Shown: positions 31,244 through 39,547 of the stretch, in pieces | Position numbering within the stretch: position 1 is the first letter of the stretch | Layout of the letters: the number at the start of each line of letters is the position of its first letter | Source of the DNA: Streptomyces sp. NBC_01476 | Lineage (GTDB): Bacteria > Actinomycetota > Actinomycetes > Streptomycetales > Streptomycetaceae | Direction of reading: 5' to 3' | Length of the DNA stretch: 64,000 nucleotides | Assembly (NCBI RefSeq): GCF_036227265.1 | Contig: NZ_CP109446.1 | Span: forward strand, 2,803,501 to 2,867,500 | Position numbers and translations under genes: made by a program | The notes under the pieces: model-generated | Database searches by the model: none | The model's input: the letters and a program-made list of their open reading frames with translations, nothing else | Told to the model about the DNA's origin: nothing

Positions 31244-33013
31244 TCAGCAGGCTCCCAGGTCCTGCCAGACTCCCCATTCCCCGGTCGTGCCCGGCACTTC
31301 GTTCGTGGTCCACCACTTCGCGTTCCACTTGTGGCCGCCGTACGAGACCTGGTCGCCGTTGACGTAGATCGCGGAGGCGGACCAGGCGGGCACACCGCCG
31401 CACGAGGCAGGAGGCGTCGTGGGGGGCGTGGTGGGCGGTGTCGTGGGAGGCGTGGTGGGGGGCGTCGTCGGCGGGGTGGTCGGCGGCGTCGTGGGAGGCG
31501 TGGTGGGCGGCGTCGTACCGCCACCGGAGCAGCTGGACGCCGACCCGTTGGTCGCGGTGACGATCTTGTTGAAGAGCGTCGTCCCCGCGTCCAGGTCGAG
31601 CAGCGAGTACATCATCGAGCCGGCCAGCCCCTTGCAGTGCGCGTAATCCGCCTTGGCCTGGATCGACTGGGCGCCGAGGCCGGTGAAGAACTCACTGCCG
31701 TTGTAGAAGTAGTTGGCCTGGCTGGCCGCGTCGTAGAAGGTGTCCGCCGGGTTGTCGACGATCCCGGTCAGTTCCTTGTAGTACGCGGTGCCCGCGGTGG
31801 CGCTGAGGCTGCGGGCCGAGGACGGACCGGTGGCCGAGGAGTACAGGCCGTGGTTGCTGCCGGCCGGCACCCCGCTCCAGCCCCGGTAGTACAGCGGATA
31901 GCCCATGGTGACCTTGTTGGCCGGGAAGCCGCCGGCGATCCCGTAGGCCGGGTCACCGGTGGTCCACGCCTTGATCGCCGCGTCGGTGCTGTACTTCTCG
32001 GTGCCGGGGGAGATCGGCGTCGACGGGTCGTTCGGCGACTGGTACAGCGGGTCCTGGAGGTTGGTGGTGGTGTCCCAGGAGCCGTGCATGTCGTACGTCA
32101 TGATGTTCGCGTAGTCGAGGTACGCGCCGATCTTGTTCGTCTCGATGTGCGCGATCTTGTCCTGGCCGGCCGGCAGGGCCGCGGTGAGCAGCATGTGCTT
32201 GCCGCCGTTGGCCGCGCCGTAGGCGTCCAGCTCGGTGCGGAACTCGGCCAGCAGCGCGGTGTAGTTGGCCTTGTCGTCGGCGCTGTAGTGGTTGCCCACG
32301 TGGCCGTCGGGCGAGCCCGGGTACTCCCAGTCGATGTCGAAGCCGTCGAAGATGCCGGCCGCCGAGCCCGCGCCGCCGTAACCGCCCTGGACCGGCAGAT
32401 TGCCCTTGATGAACATGTCGATGCAGGAGCTGACGAGCTTCTTCCGGCTGGCGTCGGTCTTGGCCGCGTCCGAGAAGTACTTCGAGAAGGTCCAGCCGCC
32501 GATCGAGGCGACGATCTTCAGCTGCGGGTGCTTGGCCTTCAGCTTCTTCAGCTGGTTGAAGTTGCCGACGATCGGCTGGTTCCAGACATCGCCCACACCG
32601 TCCACGCTGTCCGCCGCGCCGAACGACTTCTGGTAGTCGGCGAAGGCGTCCCCCGCGCCGTCACCGGCGTTGGGGTTGCTCTCGTTGGTGGCGTCGGACG
32701 CCTTGGTGGCCTCGAAGCAGGTCAGGTTGGTGGGATCGATGTTCTCGAACGAGTAGTTGAGGATGTCCAGCTTGCCCGCGACGCCCGAGGTGTCCAGCTG
32801 CTTCGGGTAGTACGCGTTGCCGTACACGCTCCACTGGTCGTAGTACGCGATCTTCACGCCGCCACTGCTCGCGGCGGCGGCCGCGGGCTTGGCGGCGGCC
32901 GGCGCGGGGTCGGCCTGGGCGGTGCCCACACCGGCGGCGAGCGCGGTGAGCGCTCCGACCGCGAGGGCGGCGCTGGTGACGGCGGCCACGAGCGCTCTCT
33001 TCCGGGACTGCAC
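31244..33013 (-). CDS. Secreted GH18 chitinase with Thr-Pro linker and CBM5/12
   Basis: The protein has 589 residues from GTG 33013 with GGAGGT upstream. A signal peptide (VAAVTSAALAVGALTALAAG..) precedes the GH18 domain. The catalytic motif is FDGFDIDWEYPG (DxxDxDxE, Glu near residue 230), preceded by KIVASIGGWTFSKYF. A TTPP repeat linker of about a dozen PTTP units follows. A C-terminal chitin-binding domain has WSASAIYVNGDQVSYGGHKW and WWTTNEVPG (CBM5/12). It hydrolyses chitin outside the cell. Two DasR-like sites lie at 33086-33117 upstream, as in known Streptomyces chitinase promoters. Confidence 0.97.
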   Translation of the reverse strand: MQSRKRALVAAVTSAALAVGALTALAAGVGTAQADPAPAAAKPAAAAASSGGVKIAYYDQWSVYGNAYYPKQLDTSGVAGKLDILNYSFENIDPTNLTCFEATKASDATNESNPNAGDGAGDAFADYQKSFGAADSVDGVGDVWNQPIVGNFNQLKKLKAKHPQLKIVASIGGWTFSKYFSDAAKTDASRKKLVSSCIDMFIKGNLPVQGGYGGAGSAAGIFDGFDIDWEYPGSPDGHVGNHYSADDKANYTALLAEFRTELDAYGAANGGKHMLLTAALPAGQDKIAHIETNKIGAYLDYANIMTYDMHGSWDTTTNLQDPLYQSPNDPSTPISPGTEKYSTDAAIKAWTTGDPAYGIAGGFPANKVTMGYPLYYRGWSGVPAGSNHGLYSSATGPSSARSLSATAGTAYYKELTGIVDNPADTFYDAASQANYFYNGSEFFTGLGAQSIQAKADYAHCKGLAGSMMYSLLDLDAGTTLFNKIVTATNGSASSCSGGGTTPPTTPPTTPPTTPPTTPPTTPPTTPPTTPPTTPPASCGGVPAWSASAIYVNGDQVSYGGHKWNAKWWTTNEVPGTTGEWGVWQDLGAC

Positions 33014-33085
33014 AAGTACCTCCGGGGGGAGAGGGAGGAACAACAGGGGGCTGCTGAATTGATAAGCCCTCGTCAAGTGCACGTC

Positions 33086-33117
33086 AATGGTCTGAACCAG
33101 ACTTGGACTAGACCAAT
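33086..33117 (-). promoter_or_regulatory. Two adjacent DasR-like (dre) sites before the chitinase
   Basis: On the minus strand the two 16-bp blocks read ATTGGTCTAGTCCAAG (33117-33102) and TCTGGTTCAGACCATT (33101-33086). Both resemble the dre palindrome ACTGGTCTAGACCACT bound by DasR, the N-acetylglucosamine-controlled GntR regulator, and the 12-bp repeats of Streptomyces chitinase promoters. They begin 73 bp upstream of the GTG start. Binding is inferred from similarity to the known element. Confidence 0.7.
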
Positions 33118-33159
33118 TTGGGGCGATGTGGCCGCCCGCGGATCTTTCACGACATGAGC

Positions 33160-33193
33160 AAAGCCGCTCGTCAACCGGGTGACGAGCGGCTTT
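33160..33193 (-). terminator. Strong stem-loop terminator of the LLM oxidoreductase gene
   Basis: AAAGCCGCTCGTCA and TGACGAGCGGCTTT pair perfectly over 14 bp around ACCGGG. It lies 121 bp after the LLM stop on the minus strand and before the chitinase promoter, so it also insulates that promoter. Confidence 0.85.
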
Positions 33194-33313
33194 AACGCTG
33201 GGTTAAGGCAGAGGCCAACGGTCCGTCCGGCATTGGACCACCGGATCCCGGAAATCGGGCCTTAACCTGCCGCGGCGGCCCGGAAGGGCGGCCACGGCCG
33301 CGCCGGCGGGCGG

Positions 33314-34438
33314 TCAGACCTCCTGCGTGATGTCCTTCGGGAAGCCGTACGCGTCCGCGATCAGCTCGTAGGAGTGCAGCCGCACGGACGGGGTGTGCGC
33401 GTTGGCGGTGATCACCAGTTCGTCCGCGCCGGTCCGCTCCACCAGTTCGTCGAGGCCGCCGCGGACCGTCTCGGGGGTGCCGTGGACGATGTTGACCAGC
33501 CAGGAGTCGACGAAGTCCCGCTCGGCGGCGCTGAACCGGTAAGCCGCGGCCTCCTCGGGGGTGGGGACGAGGCCGGGCCGGCCGGTCCGCAGCCGCAGCA
33601 TGCTCAGCGCACCGGTGAGCACCTGACGGCGGGCCTCCTCCGGGTCCTCGGCGGCCAGCGCGGCCACTCCGATCGAGGCGTACGGGCGGTCCAGCACCTC
33701 GGAGGGGCGGAAGGACTCGCGGTAGAGCGCCAGCGCGGGCACCGTGTTGGCGGCCGAGAAGTGGTGCGCGAAGGAGAACGGCAGCCCCAGCAGACCGGCC
33801 AGCTGGGCGCTGAAGCCCGACGAGCCCAGCAGCCAGATGCTCGGCCTCGACGCGGACTGCACGCCGCCCTCGGCGCTGCCCTGCACCGGGCCGGGGATGG
33901 CGTGGATCCGGCCGTAGGCATGGCCGGCCGGGAACTCGTCGTCCAGGAAGCGGGTCAGCTCGGCGAGCTGCTGCGGGAAGTCGTCGGCGCCCTCGTGCAG
34001 CCGGTCGGCGCGGCGCAGCGCCGCCGCGGTCGCCCCGTCGGTGCCGGGCGCCCGGCCCAGGCCCAGGTCGATCCGGCCCGGCGCCAGCGCCTCCAGCGTG
34101 CCGAACTGCTCGGCGATCACCAGCGGCGCGTGGTTGGGCAGCATCACGCCGCCCGAGCCGAGCCGCAGGCTGCTGGTGTGCGCGGCCAGGTGGGCGAGGA
34201 TCACCGCGGGCGAGGAGCTGGCGACCCCGGGCATCGAGTGGTGCTCGGCCACCCACATCCGGTGGTAGCCACGGGTCTCGGCGGCCTTGGCGATCTCCAC
34301 GCTGGTGCGCAGCGCGTCGGAGGCGGTGAGGCCCTTGCCGACGGTGGCCAGATCCAGTACCGACAGCGGTACGGGCGCGGAGCCGCGGGCCGTACCCCTG
34401 ATGCCGTAGCCGTCGCTGCCTTGCCGTTGCTCACCCAC
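33314..34438 (-). CDS. LLM-class flavin-dependent oxidoreductase
   Basis: The 374-residue protein starts at GTG 34438, with GGAGG 8 bp upstream. It is a bacterial luciferase-like (beta/alpha)8 protein: [69 protein letters not shown] and [20 protein letters not shown]. This is the group of 'LLM class, MsnO8-like or YhbW-like' oxidoreductases that use FMNH2 on unknown substrates. The start and length are normal for the family. Confidence 0.93.
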   Translation of the reverse strand: MGEQRQGSDGYGIRGTARGSAPVPLSVLDLATVGKGLTASDALRTSVEIAKAAETRGYHRMWVAEHHSMPGVASSSPAVILAHLAAHTSSLRLGSGGVMLPNHAPLVIAEQFGTLEALAPGRIDLGLGRAPGTDGATAAALRRADRLHEGADDFPQQLAELTRFLDDEFPAGHAYGRIHAIPGPVQGSAEGGVQSASRPSIWLLGSSGFSAQLAGLLGLPFSFAHHFSAANTVPALALYRESFRPSEVLDRPYASIGVAALAAEDPEEARRQVLTGALSMLRLRTGRPGLVPTPEEAAAYRFSAAERDFVDSWLVNIVHGTPETVRGGLDELVERTGADELVITANAHTPSVRLHSYELIADAYGFPKDITQEV

Positions 34439-34763
34439 TGCGGGAGCCTCCTTGCTCGTCTCGCCGCCCGCGACCTTCTCGCGGACCCTGGTGCCACGGG
34501 CACAGGACCCGCTGGAAGAACAACCGGACCCGGCGTCCGCTTGTTCCCCGCCGTCCTCCGGCCCGCCGGGACGGACCGCACGGGCGGTCCCGGGGCAATG
34601 GGGACACTTCTTCGAAGGCCAATGACCTTGGCATATGCCGTGGTGTTCCGTTCCTGCGTATCCGTCCGGGGCCGGCCGTACACCTCACCAACAGCCGCTA
34701 CGGAAAAGGCCATTGGGGCTATCGTGAGAGTACGCAAGCGGTCACACCTTCAGGGGGGACGCC
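34439..34763. other. Gene-free divergent region between LLM and IclR genes
   Basis: 325 bp without a supported gene. It contains an inverted repeat, GAACAACCGGA (34518-34528) and TCCGCTTGTTC (34536-34546), 10 of 11 paired, which may be a regulator site or a stem-loop. Nothing else stands out. Confidence 0.5.
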
Positions 34764-35519
34764 GTGGCGACAGAGCACCGACAGACCGGTCCGGTGTACG
34801 AGGTCCAGTACGCCCTGCGCGTACTGGAGTCCGTGGACGCGCACCGGCACGGTGTGACCGCGGAACAGCTGGCGCGCGAGCTCGGTGTACCGCACGGTTA
34901 CCTCACCCGGCTGCTGATCATGCTGCGCCGGGAGCGGTATCTGGAGTTCCTGCCCGGCGGCGGCTATGTCATCGGCGACGCGATGCCCTCGCTCACCCCG
35001 GCCGACCGGGAGACCGCGCTGGCCGAGCGGCTCCAGGCGACGCTGGCGGAACTGCGCGACGAGGTCGGCGCCGCGGTCTACTTCTGCCGCTACGAGGAGG
35101 GCGAGGTCTCCGTCGTGGACATCGCCGACGGACCGACCACGCCCCGGGTCAACGAGTGGATCGACTTCCGGTCGGCCGCGCACGCCACCGCGTCGGGCAA
35201 GTGCCTGCTCGCCCAGCTCGACCACTACGGCCGGGTCGAGCACTTCGCCCGGCACCGGCCGATCCGGCTCACCTCGCGCACCGAGACCGACGAGAACATC
35301 CTGCTCACCAAGCTCGAACGGCACCCGGCCACGGTCCCCTCCCTCGACCTGCAGGAGTACGCGGTCGGCACGGTGTGCGCGGCCATCCCGGTCACCATCG
35401 GCAAGACGGTGGCCTGCCTGGCGCTCTCCATGCCCGCCGCCGGCGCGCACCGGCTGCGGCCCGCGGTGGACGCCCTGCACGAGCGGGCGGCGCCGATGCT
35501 GCTCTCGATGGCCCTGTGA
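34764..35519 (+). CDS. IclR-family transcriptional regulator
   Basis: The 251-residue protein starts at GTG 34764 behind GGGGGGAC. The N-terminal winged helix (residues ~12-65) reads YALRVLESVDAHRHGVTAEQLAREL, then HGYLTRLLIMLRRERYLEF. The C-terminal effector domain has ELRDEVGAAVYFCRYEEGEVSVVDI, RSAAHATASGKCLLAQL and YAVGTVCAAIPVTIGKTVACLALSM. The ligand is unknown. The gene is divergent from the LLM oxidoreductase gene, which may be its target. It is followed by a terminator and the convergent tRNA-Lys. Confidence 0.93.
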   Translation: MATEHRQTGPVYEVQYALRVLESVDAHRHGVTAEQLARELGVPHGYLTRLLIMLRRERYLEFLPGGGYVIGDAMPSLTPADRETALAERLQATLAELRDEVGAAVYFCRYEEGEVSVVDIADGPTTPRVNEWIDFRSAAHATASGKCLLAQLDHYGRVEHFARHRPIRLTSRTETDENILLTKLERHPATVPSLDLQEYAVGTVCAAIPVTIGKTVACLALSMPAAGAHRLRPAVDALHERAAPMLLSMAL

Positions 35520-35538
35520 CGAAGCTCCGGGGCACGAC

Positions 35539-35574
35539 GCCGAAGGCCCCCCGCGTGAACGGAGGGCCTTCGGC
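35539..35574. terminator. Bidirectional terminator between IclR and tRNA-Lys
   Basis: GCCGAAGGCCCCCCG (35539-35553) and CGGAGGGCCTTCGGC (35560-35574) pair at 14 of 15 positions around CGTGAA, between two convergent genes. Confidence 0.82.
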
Positions 35575-35582
35575 ATCTCAGG

Positions 35583-35656
35583 TGCGCCGCCAGGGACTCG
35601 AACCCCGGACCCGCTGATTAAGAGTCAGCTGCTCTAACCAACTGAGCTAGCGGCGC
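35583..35656 (-). tRNA. tRNA-Lys (anticodon CUU), second copy
   Basis: This is the exact reverse complement of the gene at 20618-20691, with the same cloverleaf, CTT anticodon and discriminator. The 11 bases upstream (ACGTCAGCAGG on the minus strand) also match copy 1, while the 3' flanks diverge after CACCTGA. Confidence 0.98.
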
Positions 35657-35729
35657 CTGCTGACGTGGAAGATCGTACCTGATGACGGTCGGCGGAGAAA
35701 AATCGGCGGTCCCCGCAGGACCCGCCGCC

Positions 35730-36566
35730 TCAGCGGGCCCAGTGCGGCGGCCGGGCGAGGGCCGCCGGGATACGGGTGAGGGCGTCCCCGCGGGCCGCGT
35801 TGAGCTGGGACTGGGTGAGGAAGAGCGCGCCGGTGAGGTCCGCGCCGCGCAGATCCGCATCCCGCAGATCGGCGCCCAGCAGATCGGCGAGCCGCAGGTC
35901 GGCGCCGCACAGATCGGCCCCGATCAGCAGGGCGCCGCGCAGCCCGGCACCCCGCAGCGCGGCCTTGCGCAGGCGCGCGCCGATCAGATCGGCGCCCCGG
36001 TGGTCCCGGCGGCGGCCCGGCGCCCCCGCGGCCCGTACCGCCTCGCTGACCTGCTGCAGGAGGGCGCCGACGGGGGCGCGTTCGGCCGCCGGGTCGACCG
36101 CGAGCAGCGCCTCGGGGCCGAGCCGGGTGAGGCCGTCGACCCGGTCCCATGCCCGGTCGATCTCCTCCCGGGCGACATCGTGGGTACGGGCCTCGGCGAG
36201 ATACCACAGGAGTTCGTGCAGCTGGCGCAGGAGCGGCAGCGCGGCGAACATCCGCCGGCCGGTCTCCGGGGCGCCGCGCCAGTCCTGCCCGCCGAAGGTG
36301 ACCTGGGAGAGCTGCTGGCCGGCGCCGAAGCAGTCGTACACCGTGCAGCCGGCGTAACCGCCGGCCCGCAGCCCGGCATGGATCGAGCAGCGGTGTCCGT
36401 CGTCGAGATGGCCGCAGGGGTCGCCGGCCTTCTTGTCCGCGGCGAAGTCCGCGGACCTGGTGAAGGTGAGGGCCACGCAGCAGAGCCCGAAGCAGTTCCC
36501 GCAGTCCGCCCGCAGCCGTCCCGCTGCCTCCTCCGGGCGCCCCGCCGGGCGCACCCGCTCGTTCAC
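35730..36566 (-). CDS. Cys-cluster (YkgJ-like) and pentapeptide-repeat fusion protein
   Basis: The protein has 278 residues from GTG 36566, which has GGGGAG about 9 bp upstream; GTG 36587 would add seven residues. The N-terminal part is a YkgJ-like metal-chelating Cys cluster: CGNCFGLCCVAL, CGHLDDGHRCSIH, GGYAGCTVYDCFGAG. The middle is helical. From ~residue 190 the C-terminus is a pentapeptide repeat with A(D/N)LxxADL-like units (ADLIGARLRKA, ADLCGADLRLADLLGADL). Pentapeptide proteins can mimic DNA; the metal cluster might bind Zn or Fe. Function is unknown. Confidence 0.88.
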   Translation of the reverse strand: MNERVRPAGRPEEAAGRLRADCGNCFGLCCVALTFTRSADFAADKKAGDPCGHLDDGHRCSIHAGLRAGGYAGCTVYDCFGAGQQLSQVTFGGQDWRGAPETGRRMFAALPLLRQLHELLWYLAEARTHDVAREEIDRAWDRVDGLTRLGPEALLAVDPAAERAPVGALLQQVSEAVRAAGAPGRRRDHRGADLIGARLRKAALRGAGLRGALLIGADLCGADLRLADLLGADLRDADLRGADLTGALFLTQSQLNAARGDALTRIPAALARPPHWAR

Positions 36567-36638
36567 GTCCGCCCGCTCCCCAGCCACCCGACCGCGGCGC
36601 CCCGGGTCCGGGGCCGCCGCGGTCCATGGTGCCCTATG

Positions 36639-38033
36639 TCAGAAAGCGGCCGGCTTGGCGGCGGTGTAGAGCCAGACCGTGAAGAAGCCGCCCAGCTTCT
36701 TGCCGGAGAGCCGCTCGGCGAGCCGCTGGAACTCCGCGACCGTCCCGTTGCCGTGCCGGTGGGCGGCCGGCCACGCCTTGAGCAGCTGGAAGAACGCGCG
36801 GTCGCCGATGGTGTTGCGGAGCGCCTGGATCGCCAGGGCGCCGCGGTCGTAGACGGCGTCGTCGAACTGGTTCTGCGGCCCCGGGTCGCCCGGCTCGACC
36901 GTCCAGAACGGGTCGTCGGCCGGGTGGGCGTCGTAGACCTGCTGGGCGAGCTGCTGCGGGGTGCCGGTGTGCTCGTGCTCGGCCCACAGCCACTGGGCGT
37001 AGCTGGCGAAGCCCTCATTGAGCCAGATGTCCGACCAGCGCTCCAGCGAGACGCTGTCGCCCCACCACTGGTGGGCCAGCTCATGGGCGACGACGGAGGT
37101 GTTCACCTGGGCGAAGGTGGCGGGGCTGTAGAAGACCCGGGTCTGCGCTTCGAGGGAGAAGTGCGAGGGGACGTTCGGTACGTAGCCGCCGGCCGCGTCG
37201 AAGGGGTAGGGGCCGAAGTAGCCGCTGAGGAAGTCGATGATCTCGCCGGTGCGCTCGACGCTCGCCCGGGCGTTGGCGGCGATCGGGTCGGTGAGGTCCT
37301 TGCTGTAGGCGTTGATCACCGGGACGCCGGACCTGGTGCGGCCCTGGGTGATGTCGAAGTGGCCGACCGCGAGCGTGGCGAGGTAGGTGGCCTGCGGGGC
37401 GTCCTGCCGCCAGTGGTAGCTGGTCCAGCCGCCGCCGGTGCGCTGGGAGAGCAGCAGGCCGTTGCTGATCGCCTGCTCGCCGCTGGGCACGCGGATGTTC
37501 ACGTCGTAGGTCGCCTTGTCCAGCGGGTGGTCGTTGCTGGGGAACCACCACCAGGCCGACTCGGGCTCGTTGGCCGCCACTCCCCCGTCGGGGGTGCGCT
37601 GCCAGGAGGTGAAGCCGTACCGCTGGACGCTGGAGGGCACCCCGGAGTAGGTGACGGCGACCGTGTAGTGCCGGCCGCGGGGGATCGTGCGGGCCGGGGT
37701 GACGACGAGTTCCTGCTCCCCGCTGGTGGCGAAGCGGGCCGGGCGGCCGTCGACGGTGACCTTGCTGACGGTGAGGGCGAAGTCCAGGTCGAAGCTGGTC
37801 AGGCTCTGGGTGGCGGCGGCGCTGATGGTCGCGGTACCGGTGAGGGTGTCGGTGGCGGGCTGGTAGCCGAGGTCCAGGGCGTAGTGGGAGACGTCGTAGC
37901 CGCCGTTGCCGTAGGTCGGGTAGTACGGGTCGCCGATGCCGGGCGCGCCCGGGCCGGTGTCGGCGGCGGCTGCCGGGATCGCCAGCAGCAGGCCGAGGGC
38001 GGCGGCGACGGGTGCGATCACGCTCGTGCGCAC
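36639..38033 (-). CDS. Secreted M1-family metallopeptidase
   Basis: The 464-residue protein starts at GTG 38033 with GGAGG upstream. A signal peptide (VIAPVAAALGLLLAIPAAAA) precedes the N-terminal beta domain (YDVSHYALDLGYQP...FDLDFALTVSKVTVDG). The zinc motif HELAHQWWGDSV with the distal Glu in IWLNEGFASYAQWLW follows, with the upstream substrate region SLEAQTRVFYSP. The long C-terminal domain of PepN is absent, as in secreted short M1 enzymes. It is predicted to be an extracellular aminopeptidase. The neighbouring pentapeptide gene is convergent in position but on the same strand, and no operon is evident. Confidence 0.95.
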   Translation of the reverse strand: MRTSVIAPVAAALGLLLAIPAAAADTGPGAPGIGDPYYPTYGNGGYDVSHYALDLGYQPATDTLTGTATISAAATQSLTSFDLDFALTVSKVTVDGRPARFATSGEQELVVTPARTIPRGRHYTVAVTYSGVPSSVQRYGFTSWQRTPDGGVAANEPESAWWWFPSNDHPLDKATYDVNIRVPSGEQAISNGLLLSQRTGGGWTSYHWRQDAPQATYLATLAVGHFDITQGRTRSGVPVINAYSKDLTDPIAANARASVERTGEIIDFLSGYFGPYPFDAAGGYVPNVPSHFSLEAQTRVFYSPATFAQVNTSVVAHELAHQWWGDSVSLERWSDIWLNEGFASYAQWLWAEHEHTGTPQQLAQQVYDAHPADDPFWTVEPGDPGPQNQFDDAVYDRGALAIQALRNTIGDRAFFQLLKAWPAAHRHGNGTVAEFQRLAERLSGKKLGGFFTVWLYTAAKPAAF

Positions 38034-38291
38034 AGAGGTCCTCCAGAACGGGACGAATCGAGCCGGCGGGCTCGAACCGAGGGGATCGGCTCGATCGCTG
38101 GCAGGTACACGGCGACCCTAGGAAGCCCCGGGCACCTCAGCCACCCCGATCGCCCCGTCTGTCGCACAACCTTCACCCGGCGCAACACATGCGACCGGAA
38201 AGCGCCGGAGCGCGCGCGGGGCGGGGCATTTTGCGGTTGCGTTCCACGGCGAAGGTGGGAACGCTGGTCCTGATGCCATCGGACTGCCGGA

Positions 38292-38297
38292 TAGGTT
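38292..38297 (+). promoter_or_regulatory. -10-like element before the SpoIIE phosphatase gene
   Basis: TAGGTT (TANNNT) lies 6 bp before GTG 38304, with no ribosome site visible, suggesting a leaderless transcript. Confidence 0.35.
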
Positions 38298-38303
38298 CCC
38301 CAT

Positions 38304-39461
38304 GTGAAGAATGTCTGGTCGAAGTTCATCGGAGCCCTGCAGCGGTTCGAGTCCGACTACATGTCACGGGTCGGTTTGTCCCTGCCGCTGGCCGCGATCG
38401 GCGTCGTGGTCCTCTCCGACCTGATCGCCGGACGGGACCACTTCCTCACCCCGGGCATCATCGTCGCTCCGCCGCTGGCCGCGATCACCGTCCGCTGGCG
38501 CGGCACCGTCTTCATCTGCCTCCTGGGCGCCGCCGTCCAGGCCGCGCTGGCGCCCTACGACGGCATCACCCACATCCCCGACCACGACGTGCTCTTCGGC
38601 CAGCTCGTCTCCTACGCCCTGGTCAGCCTCTTCAGCGTCTACATCTCCTGGCGCCGGGAGACCGGCGCCCGCGCCTTCACCGCCATCGCCTCCGTCGCCG
38701 AGGCCGCCCAGCACGCGCTGATGCGCCCGCCCGAGCACCGGGTGGGCGGGGTGCGGCTCGCGGTCCGCTATGTCTCGGCCGCCGACGCCGCCCAGATCGG
38801 CGGCGACCTCTACGCCGTACTGGAGACCCCGCACGGCGTACGGGTGCTGATCGGGGACGTCCGCGGCAAGGGACTGTCGGCGGTGCAGACCGCCGCGGTG
38901 GTGCTCGGCTCCTTCCGGGAGGCCGCGTACGACGAGGGCGGTCTGGAGCGGGTGGCCGAGCGGGTCGACACCAGCGTGCGGCGGCATGTGACCACCGGCG
39001 ACTTCATCACCGCGCTCTTCGCCCAGTTCGAGAAGCCGGACACCGTCGAGCTGCTGCACTACGGACATGTGGCGCCGCTGCGGGTGTCCAGGGACGGCAC
39101 CGTGGAGACGCTCGACCCGGCCGAGCCGTGGGTGCCGCTGGGCCTGGCCGACCTGGTCACCGGCGGGCCCGCCCCCTGGCGGGTGCCGCTGCTGCCCGGC
39201 GACGTGCTGGTGCTCTGTACGGACGGCGTGATCGAGGCCCGCAGTCCGGTGGACCGCTCCTTCTACCCGCTGGGCGAGCGGGCCGGGGCGCTGGTGGCCG
39301 GCTCCGGGCCCGATCTTGAGGCGGCCGTGGAGCGGCTCTACGCCGACCTGCTGCGGCACGCGGGCGGGTCGCTCTCCGACGACGTGGTGCTGCTGCTGCT
39401 TTCCCCGGTGCCGCGCCCTCTGCCGGTCCACCCGCAGGACCCGCCGTTCGCGCGGCCCTAG
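38304..39461 (+). CDS. Membrane-anchored SpoIIE-type PP2C phosphatase
   Basis: The 385-residue protein starts at GTG 38304. The first ~120 residues hold three or four membrane segments (SLPLAAIGVVVLSDLIAG; PGIIVAPPLAAITVRW; TVFICLLGAAVQAALA; VSYALVSLFSVYISW). The phosphatase domain follows: AADAAQIGGDLYAV (metal Asp), IGDVRGKGLSAVQTA, HYGHVAPLRV and VLCTDGVIEARS, ending SLSDDVVLLLL. All motifs are present. It is a typical Streptomyces membrane PP2C acting on anti-anti-sigma factors; the ligand sensed is unknown. Confidence 0.94.
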   Translation: MKNVWSKFIGALQRFESDYMSRVGLSLPLAAIGVVVLSDLIAGRDHFLTPGIIVAPPLAAITVRWRGTVFICLLGAAVQAALAPYDGITHIPDHDVLFGQLVSYALVSLFSVYISWRRETGARAFTAIASVAEAAQHALMRPPEHRVGGVRLAVRYVSAADAAQIGGDLYAVLETPHGVRVLIGDVRGKGLSAVQTAAVVLGSFREAAYDEGGLERVAERVDTSVRRHVTTGDFITALFAQFEKPDTVELLHYGHVAPLRVSRDGTVETLDPAEPWVPLGLADLVTGGPAPWRVPLLPGDVLVLCTDGVIEARSPVDRSFYPLGERAGALVAGSGPDLEAAVERLYADLLRHAGGSLSDDVVLLLLSPVPRPLPVHPQDPPFARP

Positions 39462-39503
39462 GCGCCGCGGGGCGGGCGCGATGCGCAGGACCCGCCCCGG
39501 CGG

Positions 39504-39547
39504 CTCAGCGGGTGGCCCGCGCCGGCGTTTCTCAGCGGGTGGCCCGC
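39504..39547. repeat. Short tandem duplication at the FAD/Fe-S gene end
   Basis: CTCAGCGGGTGGCCCGC occurs at 39504-39520 and 39531-39547. The second copy contains the stop codon region of the FAD/Fe-S gene, so its last codons were probably duplicated downstream. Confidence 0.7.

Noticed and set aside
31390..31520. CRISPR-like or regulatory repeat in the chitinase gene
   Set aside because: The repeats encode the Thr-Pro linker (TTPP units) and vary by codon; they belong to the coding sequence.
20618..35656. Genomic island bounded by tRNA genes
   Set aside because: No integrase, att-type duplication of a tRNA end, or foreign base composition; the interval contains ordinary secreted enzymes and the two tRNAs are intact.
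35583..35656. Open frames running across the tRNA genes ending in IKSQLL
   Set aside because: These recur at tRNA-Lys genes in many genomes and are translations of the tRNA itself, not proteins.
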